Positions 16,464-25,256 of a stretch of 37,091 bases of DNA are shown here, one piece after another. Numbering within the stretch: position 1 is the stretch's first letter; each line of letters begins with the position of its first letter. The notes under the pieces are model-generated. The model searched no databases. It saw only the letters and a program-made list of their open reading frames with translations, and was not told the DNA's origin. The position numbers and the translations under genes are program-made. Where the stretch lies: positions 1 to 37,091 of the forward strand of contig CAYZZU010000025.1 of the NCBI GenBank assembly GCA_964483105.1. The letters are read 5' to 3'. Source of the DNA: CAYZZU01 sp964483105. Its GTDB lineage: Bacteria > CG2-30-53-67.

Positions 16464-17207
16464 GAAATAAGACTTCTTACGAAGCCATCTTCTTTGGACG
16501 AGCAAAGAAAACGAACAAAAACAATTGGTTACAAAATCGTAGAGGTTTTCCCGCTCCCCGTCGAAGACCAGTTGGGATGGATCGGAAATCCGAAAAACCT
16601 GCGAAGCGGCTTCCCAGTTATAATCCGGAGACTCGCCGCCGTCGGGGTAGGAGAGGGTCACGCTCCCGTCCACCTGCATGTCGAAGGTCAGATCGACGGG
16701 ATCGCCCGGTTGCAGTCCGCTGGTCCCTGCGCCCACCGTATAGAGATTGGCCATGTAGCCGCCGGCCGAGGCATCACCGAACCAGTTGTGAAAGATCCAG
16801 GGCCAGTGATCACCGTTCGGCATCGTCCGCCAGTCGTAAGTCGGTCCCAGGCCGCTGTTCCTCGGGTACGCCTGAACCTGGATGGTCCGCGCCACGGGAT
16901 CGACGGCCGTTTCGGCCTGGGCGTAGGCCGCGCCGGCGGCGTTGGTAATACAGTGGGGGTTGCCGATGCAACCGAGCCAATGAGACTCGGCATGGCGGTA
17001 TCCTTCACCGGCGTTTGAATGGGAGTTCTCCTCCTCCTGCCCGATCCCCTGTAAATCGACAACCCCCCCTTCCGCGAAGGTGTACGCCGATCCGTAGGCA
17101 GCGTATCCGGCTTCCGCCGAACGGCCGGTAAGTAGCGCCATAAAAAGGAAGACCGGGAAGCAGTGCCCTCCGAGAAGAGCGATCCGGGAAAACGATTGAA
17201 TCTTCAT
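16401..17207 (-). pseudogene. 3'-truncated secreted protein gene
   Basis: I do not recognise the family. The ATG at 17207 follows an excellent AGGAGG, and the product starts with a signal peptide (MKIQSFSRIALLGG, hydrophobic core, cleavage near AEAGYA). The next roughly 200 residues are rich in G, Y, D and N and look like an exported beta-sandwich. Around residue 227 (near 16525) the meaningful sequence ends and the frame runs through repeat DNA, giving a basic, Cys-containing tail unlike the rest, before a chance stop. The original C-terminus is therefore missing. A sorting signal such as PEP-CTERM may have been lost, but that is a guess. Confidence 0.65.
16473..16525. repeat. Repeat fragment with hairpins at the truncation point
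   Basis: TTCTTTG (16490-16496), loop GACGAG, CAAAGAA (16503-16509) is a perfect 7-base hairpin. CTTCTTACGAAG lies beside it (16473-16484). The CAAAGAAAACGAAC string is of a kind seen in dispersed intergenic repeats. It coincides with the point where the secreted-protein gene stops making sense. Confidence 0.5.
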
Positions 17208-17253
17208 CGTCCCACCTCCTATGTAAAAAGTTACGAATGAGATGAAAGCCCGA

Positions 17254-17358
17254 TCAGCTGACCGGAAACGGCACTGCAGCCGGCAGAATGGCGATGGAGA
17301 GGAATCCCACGGCCGAACCGAAGACAATCATGAGTCTTTCAAAGAGGGCCTCTTTCAT
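17254..17358 (-). CDS. Possible 34-residue membrane peptide
   Basis: A short frame starts at ATG 17358, with AAAGGAA six bases upstream, and ends at TGA 17254-17256. It encodes MKEALFERLMIVFGSAVGFL and then SIAILPAAVPFPVS, that is, a charged N-terminus and one hydrophobic stretch (about 10-30). It ends 46 bases before the secreted-protein start and is in the same direction. I do not recognise it. The ribosome site and hydrophobic profile support it, but its length gives little statistical weight. Confidence 0.4.
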   Translation of the reverse strand: MKEALFERLMIVFGSAVGFLSIAILPAAVPFPVS

Positions 17359-17397
17359 GAATAGTTCCTTTCCCGGGGATGATGAAACAACGGACGG

Positions 17398-17422
17398 TGT
17401 TCACTGCTCACAGATGTTCACA
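17398..17422. promoter_or_regulatory. Triple TGYTCAC repeat, possible operator
   Basis: TGTTCAC, TGCTCACA and TGTTCACA lie at 17398, 17405 and 17415, within the 208-base gap between the flavoprotein stop and the 34-residue frame. No clear promoter or terminator is seen in the rest of the gap (17359-17566). Confidence 0.3.
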
Positions 17423-17566
17423 GGGAGTAGTAACCATTCAGTCCCAAAAGTCGCGAAAAAAATGATTCCATCGGTCTGTTTTATCTTCTCTCTGGCCATG
17501 ACGGGAAGGCAGATCCTGAAATATCTCGAACTGAAAGGGGAAGGCCTCTCCCGGTGAAGAGGGAAT

Positions 17567-19087
17567 TCATCTCCTCCAGGCGAGCCAGCGGGAAAAGAGT
17601 CCCTTCACGAAGGGGGTCAGCCTGGTCCGGTTGTAGGCATCGGCCGTCTGCCGGATTGCCTCGGCCTGTGTGGGGTAGGAATGAATGACGTTGGAAAGCC
17701 TGGAAAGGCCGATCTTCCCGACAATGGCGAGGGTGATCTCGTTGATCATCTCTCCGGCGTGCCGGGCCACGATAGTCGCCCCCAGAATCCGGTCGGTTCC
17801 CTTCCGGACGTGGATCTTGACGAACCCCTCTTCCTCTCCGTCCGCGATCGCCCGGTCGACTTCGCTCATCCGGCGCGTAAAGGTCTCCACGGGGATCCCC
17901 CGGGCCACGGCATCTCTTTCATACATCCCCACATGGGCGATTTCGGGGTCGGTATAAGTGCACCAGGGGATGGTGAGGGCGCTCAGCCTCTTCTTCCCGA
18001 AGAAGAGAGCGTTCTGGATCACGATTCGTGCCGTGGCATCGGCGGTATGGGTGAATTTAAAGGCCAGGCAGATATCGCCCGCGGCATAGATCCGGGGATT
18101 GGTCGTCTGGAGGTAATCGTTCACCACCACACCCTTCCGGCTGTCGTAACGAACGCCCGCGATTTCCAGGTTCAGGCCCTCCACATTCGGCGCCCGCCCC
18201 GCGCCCACAAGGATCTCGTCAACGGTCAGGGTGACTTTCCGTCCGTCGGTTTTTAGATGAATGATCTTTTCCCCGCCGGATGTTTCCACCCGATCGACGG
18301 TGGTATTCAGGCGGACATCGATCCCGTCCCGCTCGAAGGCATTGGAAATCAATTGAGCGGCGTCCGGATCCTCGCGCGTCAGAAATTGCGGGGCCCGCTC
18401 AATGATCGTCACTTTGGATCCGAGCCGCTGGAAGGTCTGGGCCAGTTCACACCCCAGAGGACCCGCGCCGAAGACCATGATCCGGTCCGGACGCTCGGTC
18501 AGAGAAAAAACGGTTTCGTTGGTCAGAAAACCGGCCTCCTCCAGTCCTGGGACCGGGGGCTGAACCGCGCGGGCACCCGTGGCAATCACCGCCTTTTTAA
18601 AATGAAGGGTTTTCCCTTCGACTTCGATACGGTCCGGCCCGGTGAAACGTCCGCCGCCCAGGAAAACGTCCACTCCCAGATCCCGGAATCGTTGAGCGGA
18701 ATCGTGCCGGGAAATCCTGCTTCTAAGACGCCTCATCCGCTCCATGACATCGGCGAAAGATACCGTTGTTCCGTCGGGAACCTGCACCCCGAAATCTCCG
18801 GCCTTCAGGACATCGGCGCATACCCGGGAAGAACGGATCAAGCATTTGGAAGGGACGCACCCTACGTTCAGACAGTCCCCCCCCAGAAGGTGTCTCTCTA
18901 CGAGCGCAACCCGCGCACCCAGTCCCGCCGCACCGGCGGCGGTCACCAGTCCGGCTGTACCTCCCCCGATCACAACCAGGTTATAGCGGGAGGCCGGGTC
19001 GGGATTGACCCAGTCGGAAGGATGGACATTGGAAACAAGTTCGGTGTTGTATGGATCTTCCGGCAGGACATGAACAGGTTGACTCAT
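17567..19087 (-). CDS. FAD-dependent pyridine nucleotide-disulphide oxidoreductase (mercuric reductase-like fold)
   Basis: This class I flavin disulphide reductase has 506 residues. The ATG at 19087 follows AAGGAGG. FAD-binding GGGTAG is at 41-46, the redox pair is C72 and C77 in GGDCLNVGCVPSKC, a second Rossmann motif is FGAGPLGCELAQTF, and the dimerisation domain contains CTYTDPEIAHVG and HSYPTQAEA. There is no heavy-metal-binding domain and no C-terminal Cys pair, so it is not a true mercuric reductase. In the usual HxHPT motif the second position is Tyr. It lies 49 bases after arsS and probably shares its transcript. The physiological disulphide or electron acceptor is unknown. Confidence 0.88.
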   Translation of the reverse strand: MSQPVHVLPEDPYNTELVSNVHPSDWVNPDPASRYNLVVIGGGTAGLVTAAGAAGLGARVALVERHLLGGDCLNVGCVPSKCLIRSSRVCADVLKAGDFGVQVPDGTTVSFADVMERMRRLRSRISRHDSAQRFRDLGVDVFLGGGRFTGPDRIEVEGKTLHFKKAVIATGARAVQPPVPGLEEAGFLTNETVFSLTERPDRIMVFGAGPLGCELAQTFQRLGSKVTIIERAPQFLTREDPDAAQLISNAFERDGIDVRLNTTVDRVETSGGEKIIHLKTDGRKVTLTVDEILVGAGRAPNVEGLNLEIAGVRYDSRKGVVVNDYLQTTNPRIYAAGDICLAFKFTHTADATARIVIQNALFFGKKRLSALTIPWCTYTDPEIAHVGMYERDAVARGIPVETFTRRMSEVDRAIADGEEEGFVKIHVRKGTDRILGATIVARHAGEMINEITLAIVGKIGLSRLSNVIHSYPTQAEAIRQTADAYNRTRLTPFVKGLFSRWLAWRR

Positions 19088-19136
19088 GGTGGTCCTCCTT
19101 GCCTTACATTCCGGTTTTCCCGTGGTGCGGCTTCCG

Positions 19137-20111
19137 TTATACCAGCGAACCGCCGCAGGAGGATCCGCACCCCGCGGTGCATCCGAAGCAATGGTCACCG
19201 GTCACGATCCTCCGTTTCTCCAGAGCCGATCGTTCAAAGCGTTCGATGCGGTTCGGAGCGCCGTGGTTAACGGGGGCGCCAAGCGCAAGATTAAAGTCGC
19301 AGTCGTAGATCCGCCCGTCCCATCCGACGCTGATCTGATGCCGGCACATCAAACCGTCCAGAGTGCCGGGGTTGAAGGCCTCGCGGAGGAGATGGATGTA
19401 TTTCCGATCCTCCCGGGATCGCCTGAGGGAGGTCCAGAAACGCCCGATCGGCATATTCGTGATGGTCAGAAGGCGGGAGAAAACAATTCCGAACCGCCGG
19501 GAAAGTTCCCGGCGATAGTCGGATTCCAGCCTGGATTGTTCCGGAGGGAGGAAGGCCCCTCCCGGGTTATAGATCAGATTGAGAGGGAGTCCGGATTCCG
19601 TACCGTATCCCAGGGCGTTCAGTCTCCGGATCGACTCGATACTCTTCTCGTACGTCTTCGGTCCCCGTTGCGCCCGGACATTCTCTTCAAGATAGCAGGG
19701 GAGGGAAGCCACAAGCCGGACCTGCTGTTCCCTGAGGAATTCCGGCAGGTGCTCCATCCCCGGTTCCAGCATAACCGTCAGGTTTGTCCGGACCTGGACC
19801 TGATGCCCCGCATTCCGCAGGGATTTCACAAAGTCCCGGAAATCCGGGTGAAGCTCCGGGGCCCCGCCGGTCAGATCGATCCATTCCGGCCGGATCGCGT
19901 CCGCTACGTCCAGAACCCGCTCCATGGTCTCCTTCGGCATGACCTCCGTTCGGAGTGGAGAGGCCTCCACGTGACAGTGCAGACAAACCTGGTTGCACCG
20001 GAGTCCCACATTGATCTGCAGCACCTCGATATCCCTGGAGTATAATCCCTCTCCCGAAACCAAGGCAATCTTCTCTTCAAATCCATTCCTCATCGTCTTC
20101 GTTTTATCCAC
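19137..20111 (-). CDS. arsS: Radical SAM protein ArsS (arsenosugar biosynthesis type)
   Basis: This is a radical SAM/Cys-rich protein of the ArsS family, which adds a 5'-deoxyadenosyl group to methylated arsenic. I choose GTG 20111 as the start because AAGGAGG is a few bases before it; the product has 324 residues. The SAM-cluster Cys are C39, C43 and C46 in LRCNQVCLHCH. The C-terminal motif CFGCTAGCGSSCGG (308-321) is diagnostic of the family. Some homologues are selenoproteins, but this one uses Cys throughout and ends in TAA. No arsM methyltransferase is in the window, so the arsenic role rests on family membership. Confidence 0.88.
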   Translation of the reverse strand: MDKTKTMRNGFEEKIALVSGEGLYSRDIEVLQINVGLRCNQVCLHCHVEASPLRTEVMPKETMERVLDVADAIRPEWIDLTGGAPELHPDFRDFVKSLRNAGHQVQVRTNLTVMLEPGMEHLPEFLREQQVRLVASLPCYLEENVRAQRGPKTYEKSIESIRRLNALGYGTESGLPLNLIYNPGGAFLPPEQSRLESDYRRELSRRFGIVFSRLLTITNMPIGRFWTSLRRSREDRKYIHLLREAFNPGTLDGLMCRHQISVGWDGRIYDCDFNLALGAPVNHGAPNRIERFERSALEKRRIVTGDHCFGCTAGCGSSCGGSLV

Positions 20112-20199
20112 AGCCCCTCCTTCCCGTTTCTGCTGTAAGAACGCGTTGTGACGACACCGGATCGGTTCTGGGTCCGAAACATACCATGAAATGAAACCT

Positions 20200-20229
20200 A
20201 TCATATCCGAACACAAAAGGCGGCGTCAA
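20200..20229 (-). promoter_or_regulatory. Promoter of arsS and the flavoprotein
   Basis: Minus-strand TTGACG (20224-20229), 18-base spacer, TATGAT (20200-20205). It sits in the short gap after the putA stop and directs transcription to arsS with a leader of about 80 bases. Confidence 0.65.
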
Positions 20230-20272
20230 GCAGGCTGCCGTCCCCAGGATGTTGGATGCCTCCCGGAGACTC

Positions 20273-23233
20273 TCAATCCTCCACGGGCGCGAACCCCCTT
20301 CGCAGCGTGTTCTCACTGATCGTCCTGGGGATCATGAACTGACGGAGATAATCCGGCCCCCCCGCTTTGGATCCAACACCGGACATACGCGCCCCTCCGA
20401 ACGGTTGTCGTCCAACCAGCGCACCGGTGATTCCCCGGTTGATGTAGAGATTCCCCACGTCAAACTCGTGCCTCACACGGTCGATATTCGCGGGACTTCG
20501 GGAAAAAAAACCTCCCGTTAAGGCATAATCCGAGTCATTGGCAAGGGACAGGGCCTCATCCAGATCCCGGGCTTCAATGACGGAGAGAACCGGGCCGAAG
20601 ATTTCTTCCCGAAAGAGGCGGCCCTCTCTCTGGATCCCGGTAAAAATGGCGGGGGGAACAAAAAAACCGTTGGAAGGCGTTTCTCCTAAAAAGACCCGGC
20701 TGCCTTCGATGGATCCGATTTCCAGGTATTCCATGATCTTCTGACGGGCCTGTTCATCCACGACGGGACCCATGAAATTCGACGGCTCCGAAGGCGGACC
20801 GATCCGGAGGCTCTTCGCGGCCTCGACAAGACGGGAGACAAATTGCCGCGCAATCTCCCGGTGCACAATCACCCGCGAACAGGCGGAACATTTCTGCCCC
20901 TGAAAACCGAAGGCCGAAGAGAGGACGCCCCGGACGGCCTCATCCAGGTCCGCGCTCTCATCGATGATCACGGCGTTCTTGCCGCCCATCTCGGCGATCA
21001 CCTGCTTGACATTTCTCTGGCCCGGTCGGGTGACGGCGGCCGACCGGATGATGTCCAGTCCCACCTCCCTCGACCCGGTAAAGGCGATCCAGTCGATCCC
21101 CTCATGGCGGACCAGGTGCCGCCCGACTTCTTCTCCCGGACCCGGCAGGAACTGAAGTACTCCATCCGGAAGGCCCGCCTCCCGGAAGGCCCGGATCAAC
21201 CAGGCGGCCGTGACCGGTGAAAGGCTCGAAGGTTTGAGGATCACGCAATTCCCCGTTACGATTCCGGCGGAGGTCATCCCCGTGGAGATGGCCAACGGGA
21301 AGTTCCAGGGAGAGAGGACCACACCCACGCCCCGGGGAGAATAATGGTAATGATTCAACTCCCCGGGATAACGGGAAAGCCTTCGGAGGCCTCCCATCCG
21401 GATCATCTCGCCGCCGTAATACCGGAGAAAATCGATCGCCTCGCAGACATCCGCATCCGCTTCCCGCCAGTTCTTGCCCACCTCGAAGACCTGGAGCGCC
21501 GCGAACTCAAACCGTCTCTGATGGATGATTTCCGCCGTCCGGAAGAGATAATCCGCGCGTTCTCCCGGAGGAACCCTCCGCCACATCTCCCAGGCACATC
21601 GCCCCTCTCTCACCGCCCGGTCCGCGTCATCCCGGTCTCCAGAGCTCACGATCCCCACCTGTACCCCCGGATCGGCCGGATTGACGGAAACGATCCGTTT
21701 TTCAGTCCGGACCCGACTCCCTCCAATGAGAAGGGGGTATTCCCGTCCCGGATCGTTTTTGACCTTCTCCAGGGCATCCAGGAACCGCTCCCGGGAGGCG
21801 GCATCCGTAAAATCGGCCGGCGGTTCGTTTGCGAACCCCGATTCCGGCGTCTCCGGCTCCTCCTCTTCTTTCAAAACAGGTGGCGCAATCAACTTTTCAA
21901 AGGGGATTTTCTCCACGAAGTTCTTGCGCAGAAACGATTCGTTCGAGGTGTTCTCGAGGAGACGGCGGACGAGATAGGCCATGCCGGGAAGCATTTGTCC
22001 GATCGGCGTATAGAGTCTCACACGAAAGCCCCGTTTCACCAACGCGTCCCGGATCGGTTCGGCCATTCCATTTAACATCTGGATCTCGTAGGCATTTCTC
22101 GGAAGATTCAATTGATCGGCCACGGCCACGGCATGGGCGATACTTCGGATGTTGTGGGTCGCGAAGGCGGGACGGACGGTCTCCGGGTTCTCAAGCAGCA
22201 TCCGGGTCAGGCGCTCATAATTCCGGTCGGTCTCCTCCTTGCGGAGGAAGACCGGGATGCTCCACCCCTTCTGTTTCCGGATCACCGTTTCATAGTCCCA
22301 ATAGGCCCCTTTCACCAGGCGGATCGTGATCTCCTGTTGCGACTCACCGGCCCAACGGATCAGGGATTCCAGATCCGACGCTGAATCGTGCAGATAGGCC
22401 TGCACCACAATTCCCAGTCGGAGCTGTCCGGAAAATTCATGATCATCGAGGATTCCTCTGAAAACCCGGTAGGTCAATTCCTTGAGGTCGTAGGTTTCCA
22501 TGTCGAAATTCACGAGGGCACGGACCGAAGCCGCAGCCTCCAGGATCGGACGGAGCTTTCCCCTGACTTCCCGGACACTCTCATCAAGATACAGGGGGGA
22601 GAGCCTCGGACAGAGAGAAGAGAGCTTCACCGAGAGATTCAGCCTGGGAATCTCCCCCCTGTGATCGCGGTCCAGAACCGGATTTTCTTTCCAGACGATT
22701 ACTTCTCCGGAGAGAACACGGATCGCCTCCAGATAGCGCTCCACGCAGATATCCGCCTCCCGGTCACTCAACGTGGCTTCCCCTAAAAGATCCACGGTAA
22801 AGGCCAGACCCTTTTTGCGAAGTTTTTTCAGCACCCCGACGGCCCGCCGGGGGTCTTCACCGATAATGAATCGACGGGCCATCCACTCCAGATTCTTCTT
22901 CACAACCGGAGCCACAAGAATCGTTGAGAGCGGGGATGAGGAGAGCCGAACCCCCCAATGCAACGAACCGGGGAGGGACGCTCCGGTCTCTTCAAAATAT
23001 TCCCGGATAAACCGGGTGACCTGCCGCCTTCCTTTCAGGACGGGGAGCACATCGATAAACCGGAACATCTGGACCTTGAACCACTCATTGTTCATGGCCC
23101 ATTCCAAAACGCGCCCGCTCCACCAGGAGGGATCCAGGATGGAGGGAGAGGTAGCGGCCATCATCGAATGGATCTCTTCTCCGATCTTCCGGATATGATC
23201 TTCAAGTTCAGGGGATTGAGGTGAAGGATTCAT
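20273..23233 (-). CDS. putA: Bifunctional proline dehydrogenase / L-glutamate-gamma-semialdehyde dehydrogenase PutA
   Basis: PutA oxidises proline to glutamate in two steps, using FAD and then NAD+. The 986 residues are the short form with no N-terminal ribbon-helix-helix repressor domain, so it should not autoregulate. The proline dehydrogenase barrel (about 80-470) shows RLVKGAYWDYETV, QMLNGMAEPIRDAL and YTPIGQMLPGMAYLVRRLLE. The aldehyde dehydrogenase part (about 495-985) has EMGGKNAVI and the catalytic Cys in GQKCSACSRV near residue 780. The ATG overlaps the aconitase stop (ATGA), indicating coupling and joint feeding of carbon into the TCA cycle. Confidence 0.97.
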   Translation of the reverse strand: MNPSPQSPELEDHIRKIGEEIHSMMAATSPSILDPSWWSGRVLEWAMNNEWFKVQMFRFIDVLPVLKGRRQVTRFIREYFEETGASLPGSLHWGVRLSSSPLSTILVAPVVKKNLEWMARRFIIGEDPRRAVGVLKKLRKKGLAFTVDLLGEATLSDREADICVERYLEAIRVLSGEVIVWKENPVLDRDHRGEIPRLNLSVKLSSLCPRLSPLYLDESVREVRGKLRPILEAAASVRALVNFDMETYDLKELTYRVFRGILDDHEFSGQLRLGIVVQAYLHDSASDLESLIRWAGESQQEITIRLVKGAYWDYETVIRKQKGWSIPVFLRKEETDRNYERLTRMLLENPETVRPAFATHNIRSIAHAVAVADQLNLPRNAYEIQMLNGMAEPIRDALVKRGFRVRLYTPIGQMLPGMAYLVRRLLENTSNESFLRKNFVEKIPFEKLIAPPVLKEEEEPETPESGFANEPPADFTDAASRERFLDALEKVKNDPGREYPLLIGGSRVRTEKRIVSVNPADPGVQVGIVSSGDRDDADRAVREGRCAWEMWRRVPPGERADYLFRTAEIIHQRRFEFAALQVFEVGKNWREADADVCEAIDFLRYYGGEMIRMGGLRRLSRYPGELNHYHYSPRGVGVVLSPWNFPLAISTGMTSAGIVTGNCVILKPSSLSPVTAAWLIRAFREAGLPDGVLQFLPGPGEEVGRHLVRHEGIDWIAFTGSREVGLDIIRSAAVTRPGQRNVKQVIAEMGGKNAVIIDESADLDEAVRGVLSSAFGFQGQKCSACSRVIVHREIARQFVSRLVEAAKSLRIGPPSEPSNFMGPVVDEQARQKIMEYLEIGSIEGSRVFLGETPSNGFFVPPAIFTGIQREGRLFREEIFGPVLSVIEARDLDEALSLANDSDYALTGGFFSRSPANIDRVRHEFDVGNLYINRGITGALVGRQPFGGARMSGVGSKAGGPDYLRQFMIPRTISENTLRRGFAPVED

Positions 23234-25155
23234 TTTCCCTGATTACGAATCAGGTTGATCAGACCGCCCGCAATGAGGGCGGCCCGTTCCCGTTCCGATA
23301 ACGTAACGGCGCACAGGATCCGCCGGTTCCCGACGAAGACCGGGATCCGGGTCTCCTCCATCGACAAGAGTTTCCGGATATCCGGAATCCGGATCCGGTC
23401 CCCCTGAGAGATCCTATCGTAATCGGAAGGCGTATCGAATTCCAGCGGAAGCACTCCGAAATTGATCAGGTTGGCCTTATGGATCCGGGCGAAGCTCTTC
23501 GCAATCTTGGCGCGTATTCCGAGATAACGGGGGGCCAGGGCGGCGTGCTCCCGGGAAGAGCCCTGACCGTAGTTTTCTCCCCCCACAACGATCCCGGTTC
23601 CCTTTTCTTTCACCCGGGCGGGAAAATCAGGATCCAGGGGCCGATACACAAAATCACTGATGGCCGGGATATTACTCCGAAAGGGAAGGACCTGGTTCCC
23701 CGCCGGCATGATATGGTCTGTGGTGATATTGTCACCAACCTTCAGGACGACCTCCCCCTCGAGAACCTCCGGAAGGGGATCCAGATCGGGGAAAGGGTGA
23801 ATATTGGGTCCGCGAACAATCTCGATCCCTTCACCCTCCTCCGGTGGAGCAACAATCATATCGTTATCCACGATAAAACGGTCCGGGAGGACGACCTGAG
23901 GATAGTTTCCCAATTTCCTGGGATCGGTGATCTCCCCAAAGGCGGCTGAGGCAACCGCCGTTTCCGGACTGCAGAGATAAACCTGATCCTCCGGGGTTCC
24001 GCTCCGCCCCGGGAAATTTCTCGGAAAGGTCCTGAGGGAAACCGTTCCGGTCGCCGGAGCCTGCCCCATGCCGATGCACCCGAGACAACCCGACTGGTGG
24101 ATTCTTGCACCCGACTGGATCAGGGAGAGGATCCCTCCGCGCGCGGCGACATTCTCCAGGACCTGCCGGCTTCCGGGATTGATTTCAAAGCTGACATCGG
24201 AATGGGCCCTCCGCCCCTTCATGGCCAGCGCGGTCACCATGAGATCCCGGAAGGTGGAATTGACCGAAGACCCGACAATCACCTGGTGAACCGGGGTTCC
24301 CGATACCTCCGAGACCTTCCGGACATGATCCGGTGAACTCGGGCACGCGATCAGCGGTTCCAGTGTCGAAAGGTTAATTTCGATCACCTCGTCGTAAGAA
24401 GCGTCCGGGTCGGCCGTAATCTGCCGCCACTGGTCACCACGCCCCTCGGCCTCGAGAAACTTCCGGGTATTCTCATCCGATGGGAAAACGGTGGTGGTCG
24501 CGCCGAGTTCCGCGCCCATGTTGGCGATCGTCCCCCGGTCCGGCGCCTCCAGGGTCGCGACCCCCGGTCCGAAATACTCGATGATCTTTCCTACGCCCCC
24601 CTTGACCGTCAGTCGGCGAAGCATCTCCAGAACGACGTCTTTCGCAGAGACCCAGGAAGGAAGGTGCCCGGTCAGCCGGACACCCATAATTTCAGGGGCC
24701 TTGAGATAAAAAGGACGTCCCGCCATGGCCATGGCCACGTCCAGGCCGCCCGCCCCAATGGCCAGCATCCCGAGCCCGCCCGCCGTCGGGGTATGGCTGT
24801 CTGAACCAAGCAGTGTCTTCCCCGGAATTCCAAAGCTCTCAAGGTGAACCTGGTGGGAGATCCCGTTGCCGGGCCGTGAGAAATAAACCCCGTAACGTGC
24901 CGCCGCGGACTGAAGAAACCGATGGTCATCGGCATTCTTGAAATCGGTTTGCAGCAGATTATGGTCCACGTAGCTGACGGAAAGCTCGGTCTTGACCCGG
25001 GGGAGTCCGAGGGCCTCGAATTCCAGGTAGACCAGGGTCCCCGTCGCGTCCTGGGTCAGGGTCTGGTCAATCCGGATTCCGATCTCTTCTCCCGGGACCA
25101 GCCTCCCCTCCAGGAGATGGGCCTCCAGGATTTTTCGTGAGACACTCTTCCCCAT
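23230..25155 (-). CDS. acn: Aconitate hydratase, Aquifex-type
   Basis: Aconitase interconverts citrate and isocitrate with a 4Fe-4S cluster. The 641 residues are shorter than AcnA (about 890) and fit the short putative aconitase subfamily of Aquificota, Chlorobi and Desulfobacterota. Cluster Cys are in LIACPSSPDHV (near 269) and GCLGCIGMG (near 352-355). GSDSHTPTAGGLG and the swivel-domain ENYGQGSSREHAALAPRYLG are present. The ATG at 25155 has a weak GAGAG site. It is translationally coupled to putA. Confidence 0.95.
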   Translation of the reverse strand: MGKSVSRKILEAHLLEGRLVPGEEIGIRIDQTLTQDATGTLVYLEFEALGLPRVKTELSVSYVDHNLLQTDFKNADDHRFLQSAAARYGVYFSRPGNGISHQVHLESFGIPGKTLLGSDSHTPTAGGLGMLAIGAGGLDVAMAMAGRPFYLKAPEIMGVRLTGHLPSWVSAKDVVLEMLRRLTVKGGVGKIIEYFGPGVATLEAPDRGTIANMGAELGATTTVFPSDENTRKFLEAEGRGDQWRQITADPDASYDEVIEINLSTLEPLIACPSSPDHVRKVSEVSGTPVHQVIVGSSVNSTFRDLMVTALAMKGRRAHSDVSFEINPGSRQVLENVAARGGILSLIQSGARIHQSGCLGCIGMGQAPATGTVSLRTFPRNFPGRSGTPEDQVYLCSPETAVASAAFGEITDPRKLGNYPQVVLPDRFIVDNDMIVAPPEEGEGIEIVRGPNIHPFPDLDPLPEVLEGEVVLKVGDNITTDHIMPAGNQVLPFRSNIPAISDFVYRPLDPDFPARVKEKGTGIVVGGENYGQGSSREHAALAPRYLGIRAKIAKSFARIHKANLINFGVLPLEFDTPSDYDRISQGDRIRIPDIRKLLSMEETRIPVFVGNRRILCAVTLSERERAALIAGGLINLIRNQGK

Positions 25156-25191
25156 GCTCTCATGCCCCGGCTCGTCGTATGGTTATTGAAG

Positions 25192-25220
25192 ACGATAGCA
25201 GAAAAGCGGCGGGTTGACAA
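25192..25220 (-). promoter_or_regulatory. Probable promoter of acn-putA
   Basis: Minus-strand TTGTCA (25215-25220), 17-base spacer, TATCGT (25192-25197), about 40 bases before the aconitase ATG. Only moderate similarity to consensus. Confidence 0.45.
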
Positions 25221-25256
25221 GCCGTGTGAAGCCGGGAGCATCACCGGGGAGGCAGA

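Noticed and set aside
17288..17557. An 89-codon plus-strand open frame
   Set aside because: No ribosome site and no family resemblance; the opposite strand holds a better small frame and a repeat cluster.
17567..19087. True mercuric reductase (merA)
   Set aside because: No N-terminal heavy-metal domain and no C-terminal Cys pair; only the general flavin disulphide reductase core is shared.
19137..20111. Selenocysteine in ArsS
   Set aside because: All expected positions are Cys codons, there is no in-frame TGA, and the stop is TAA.
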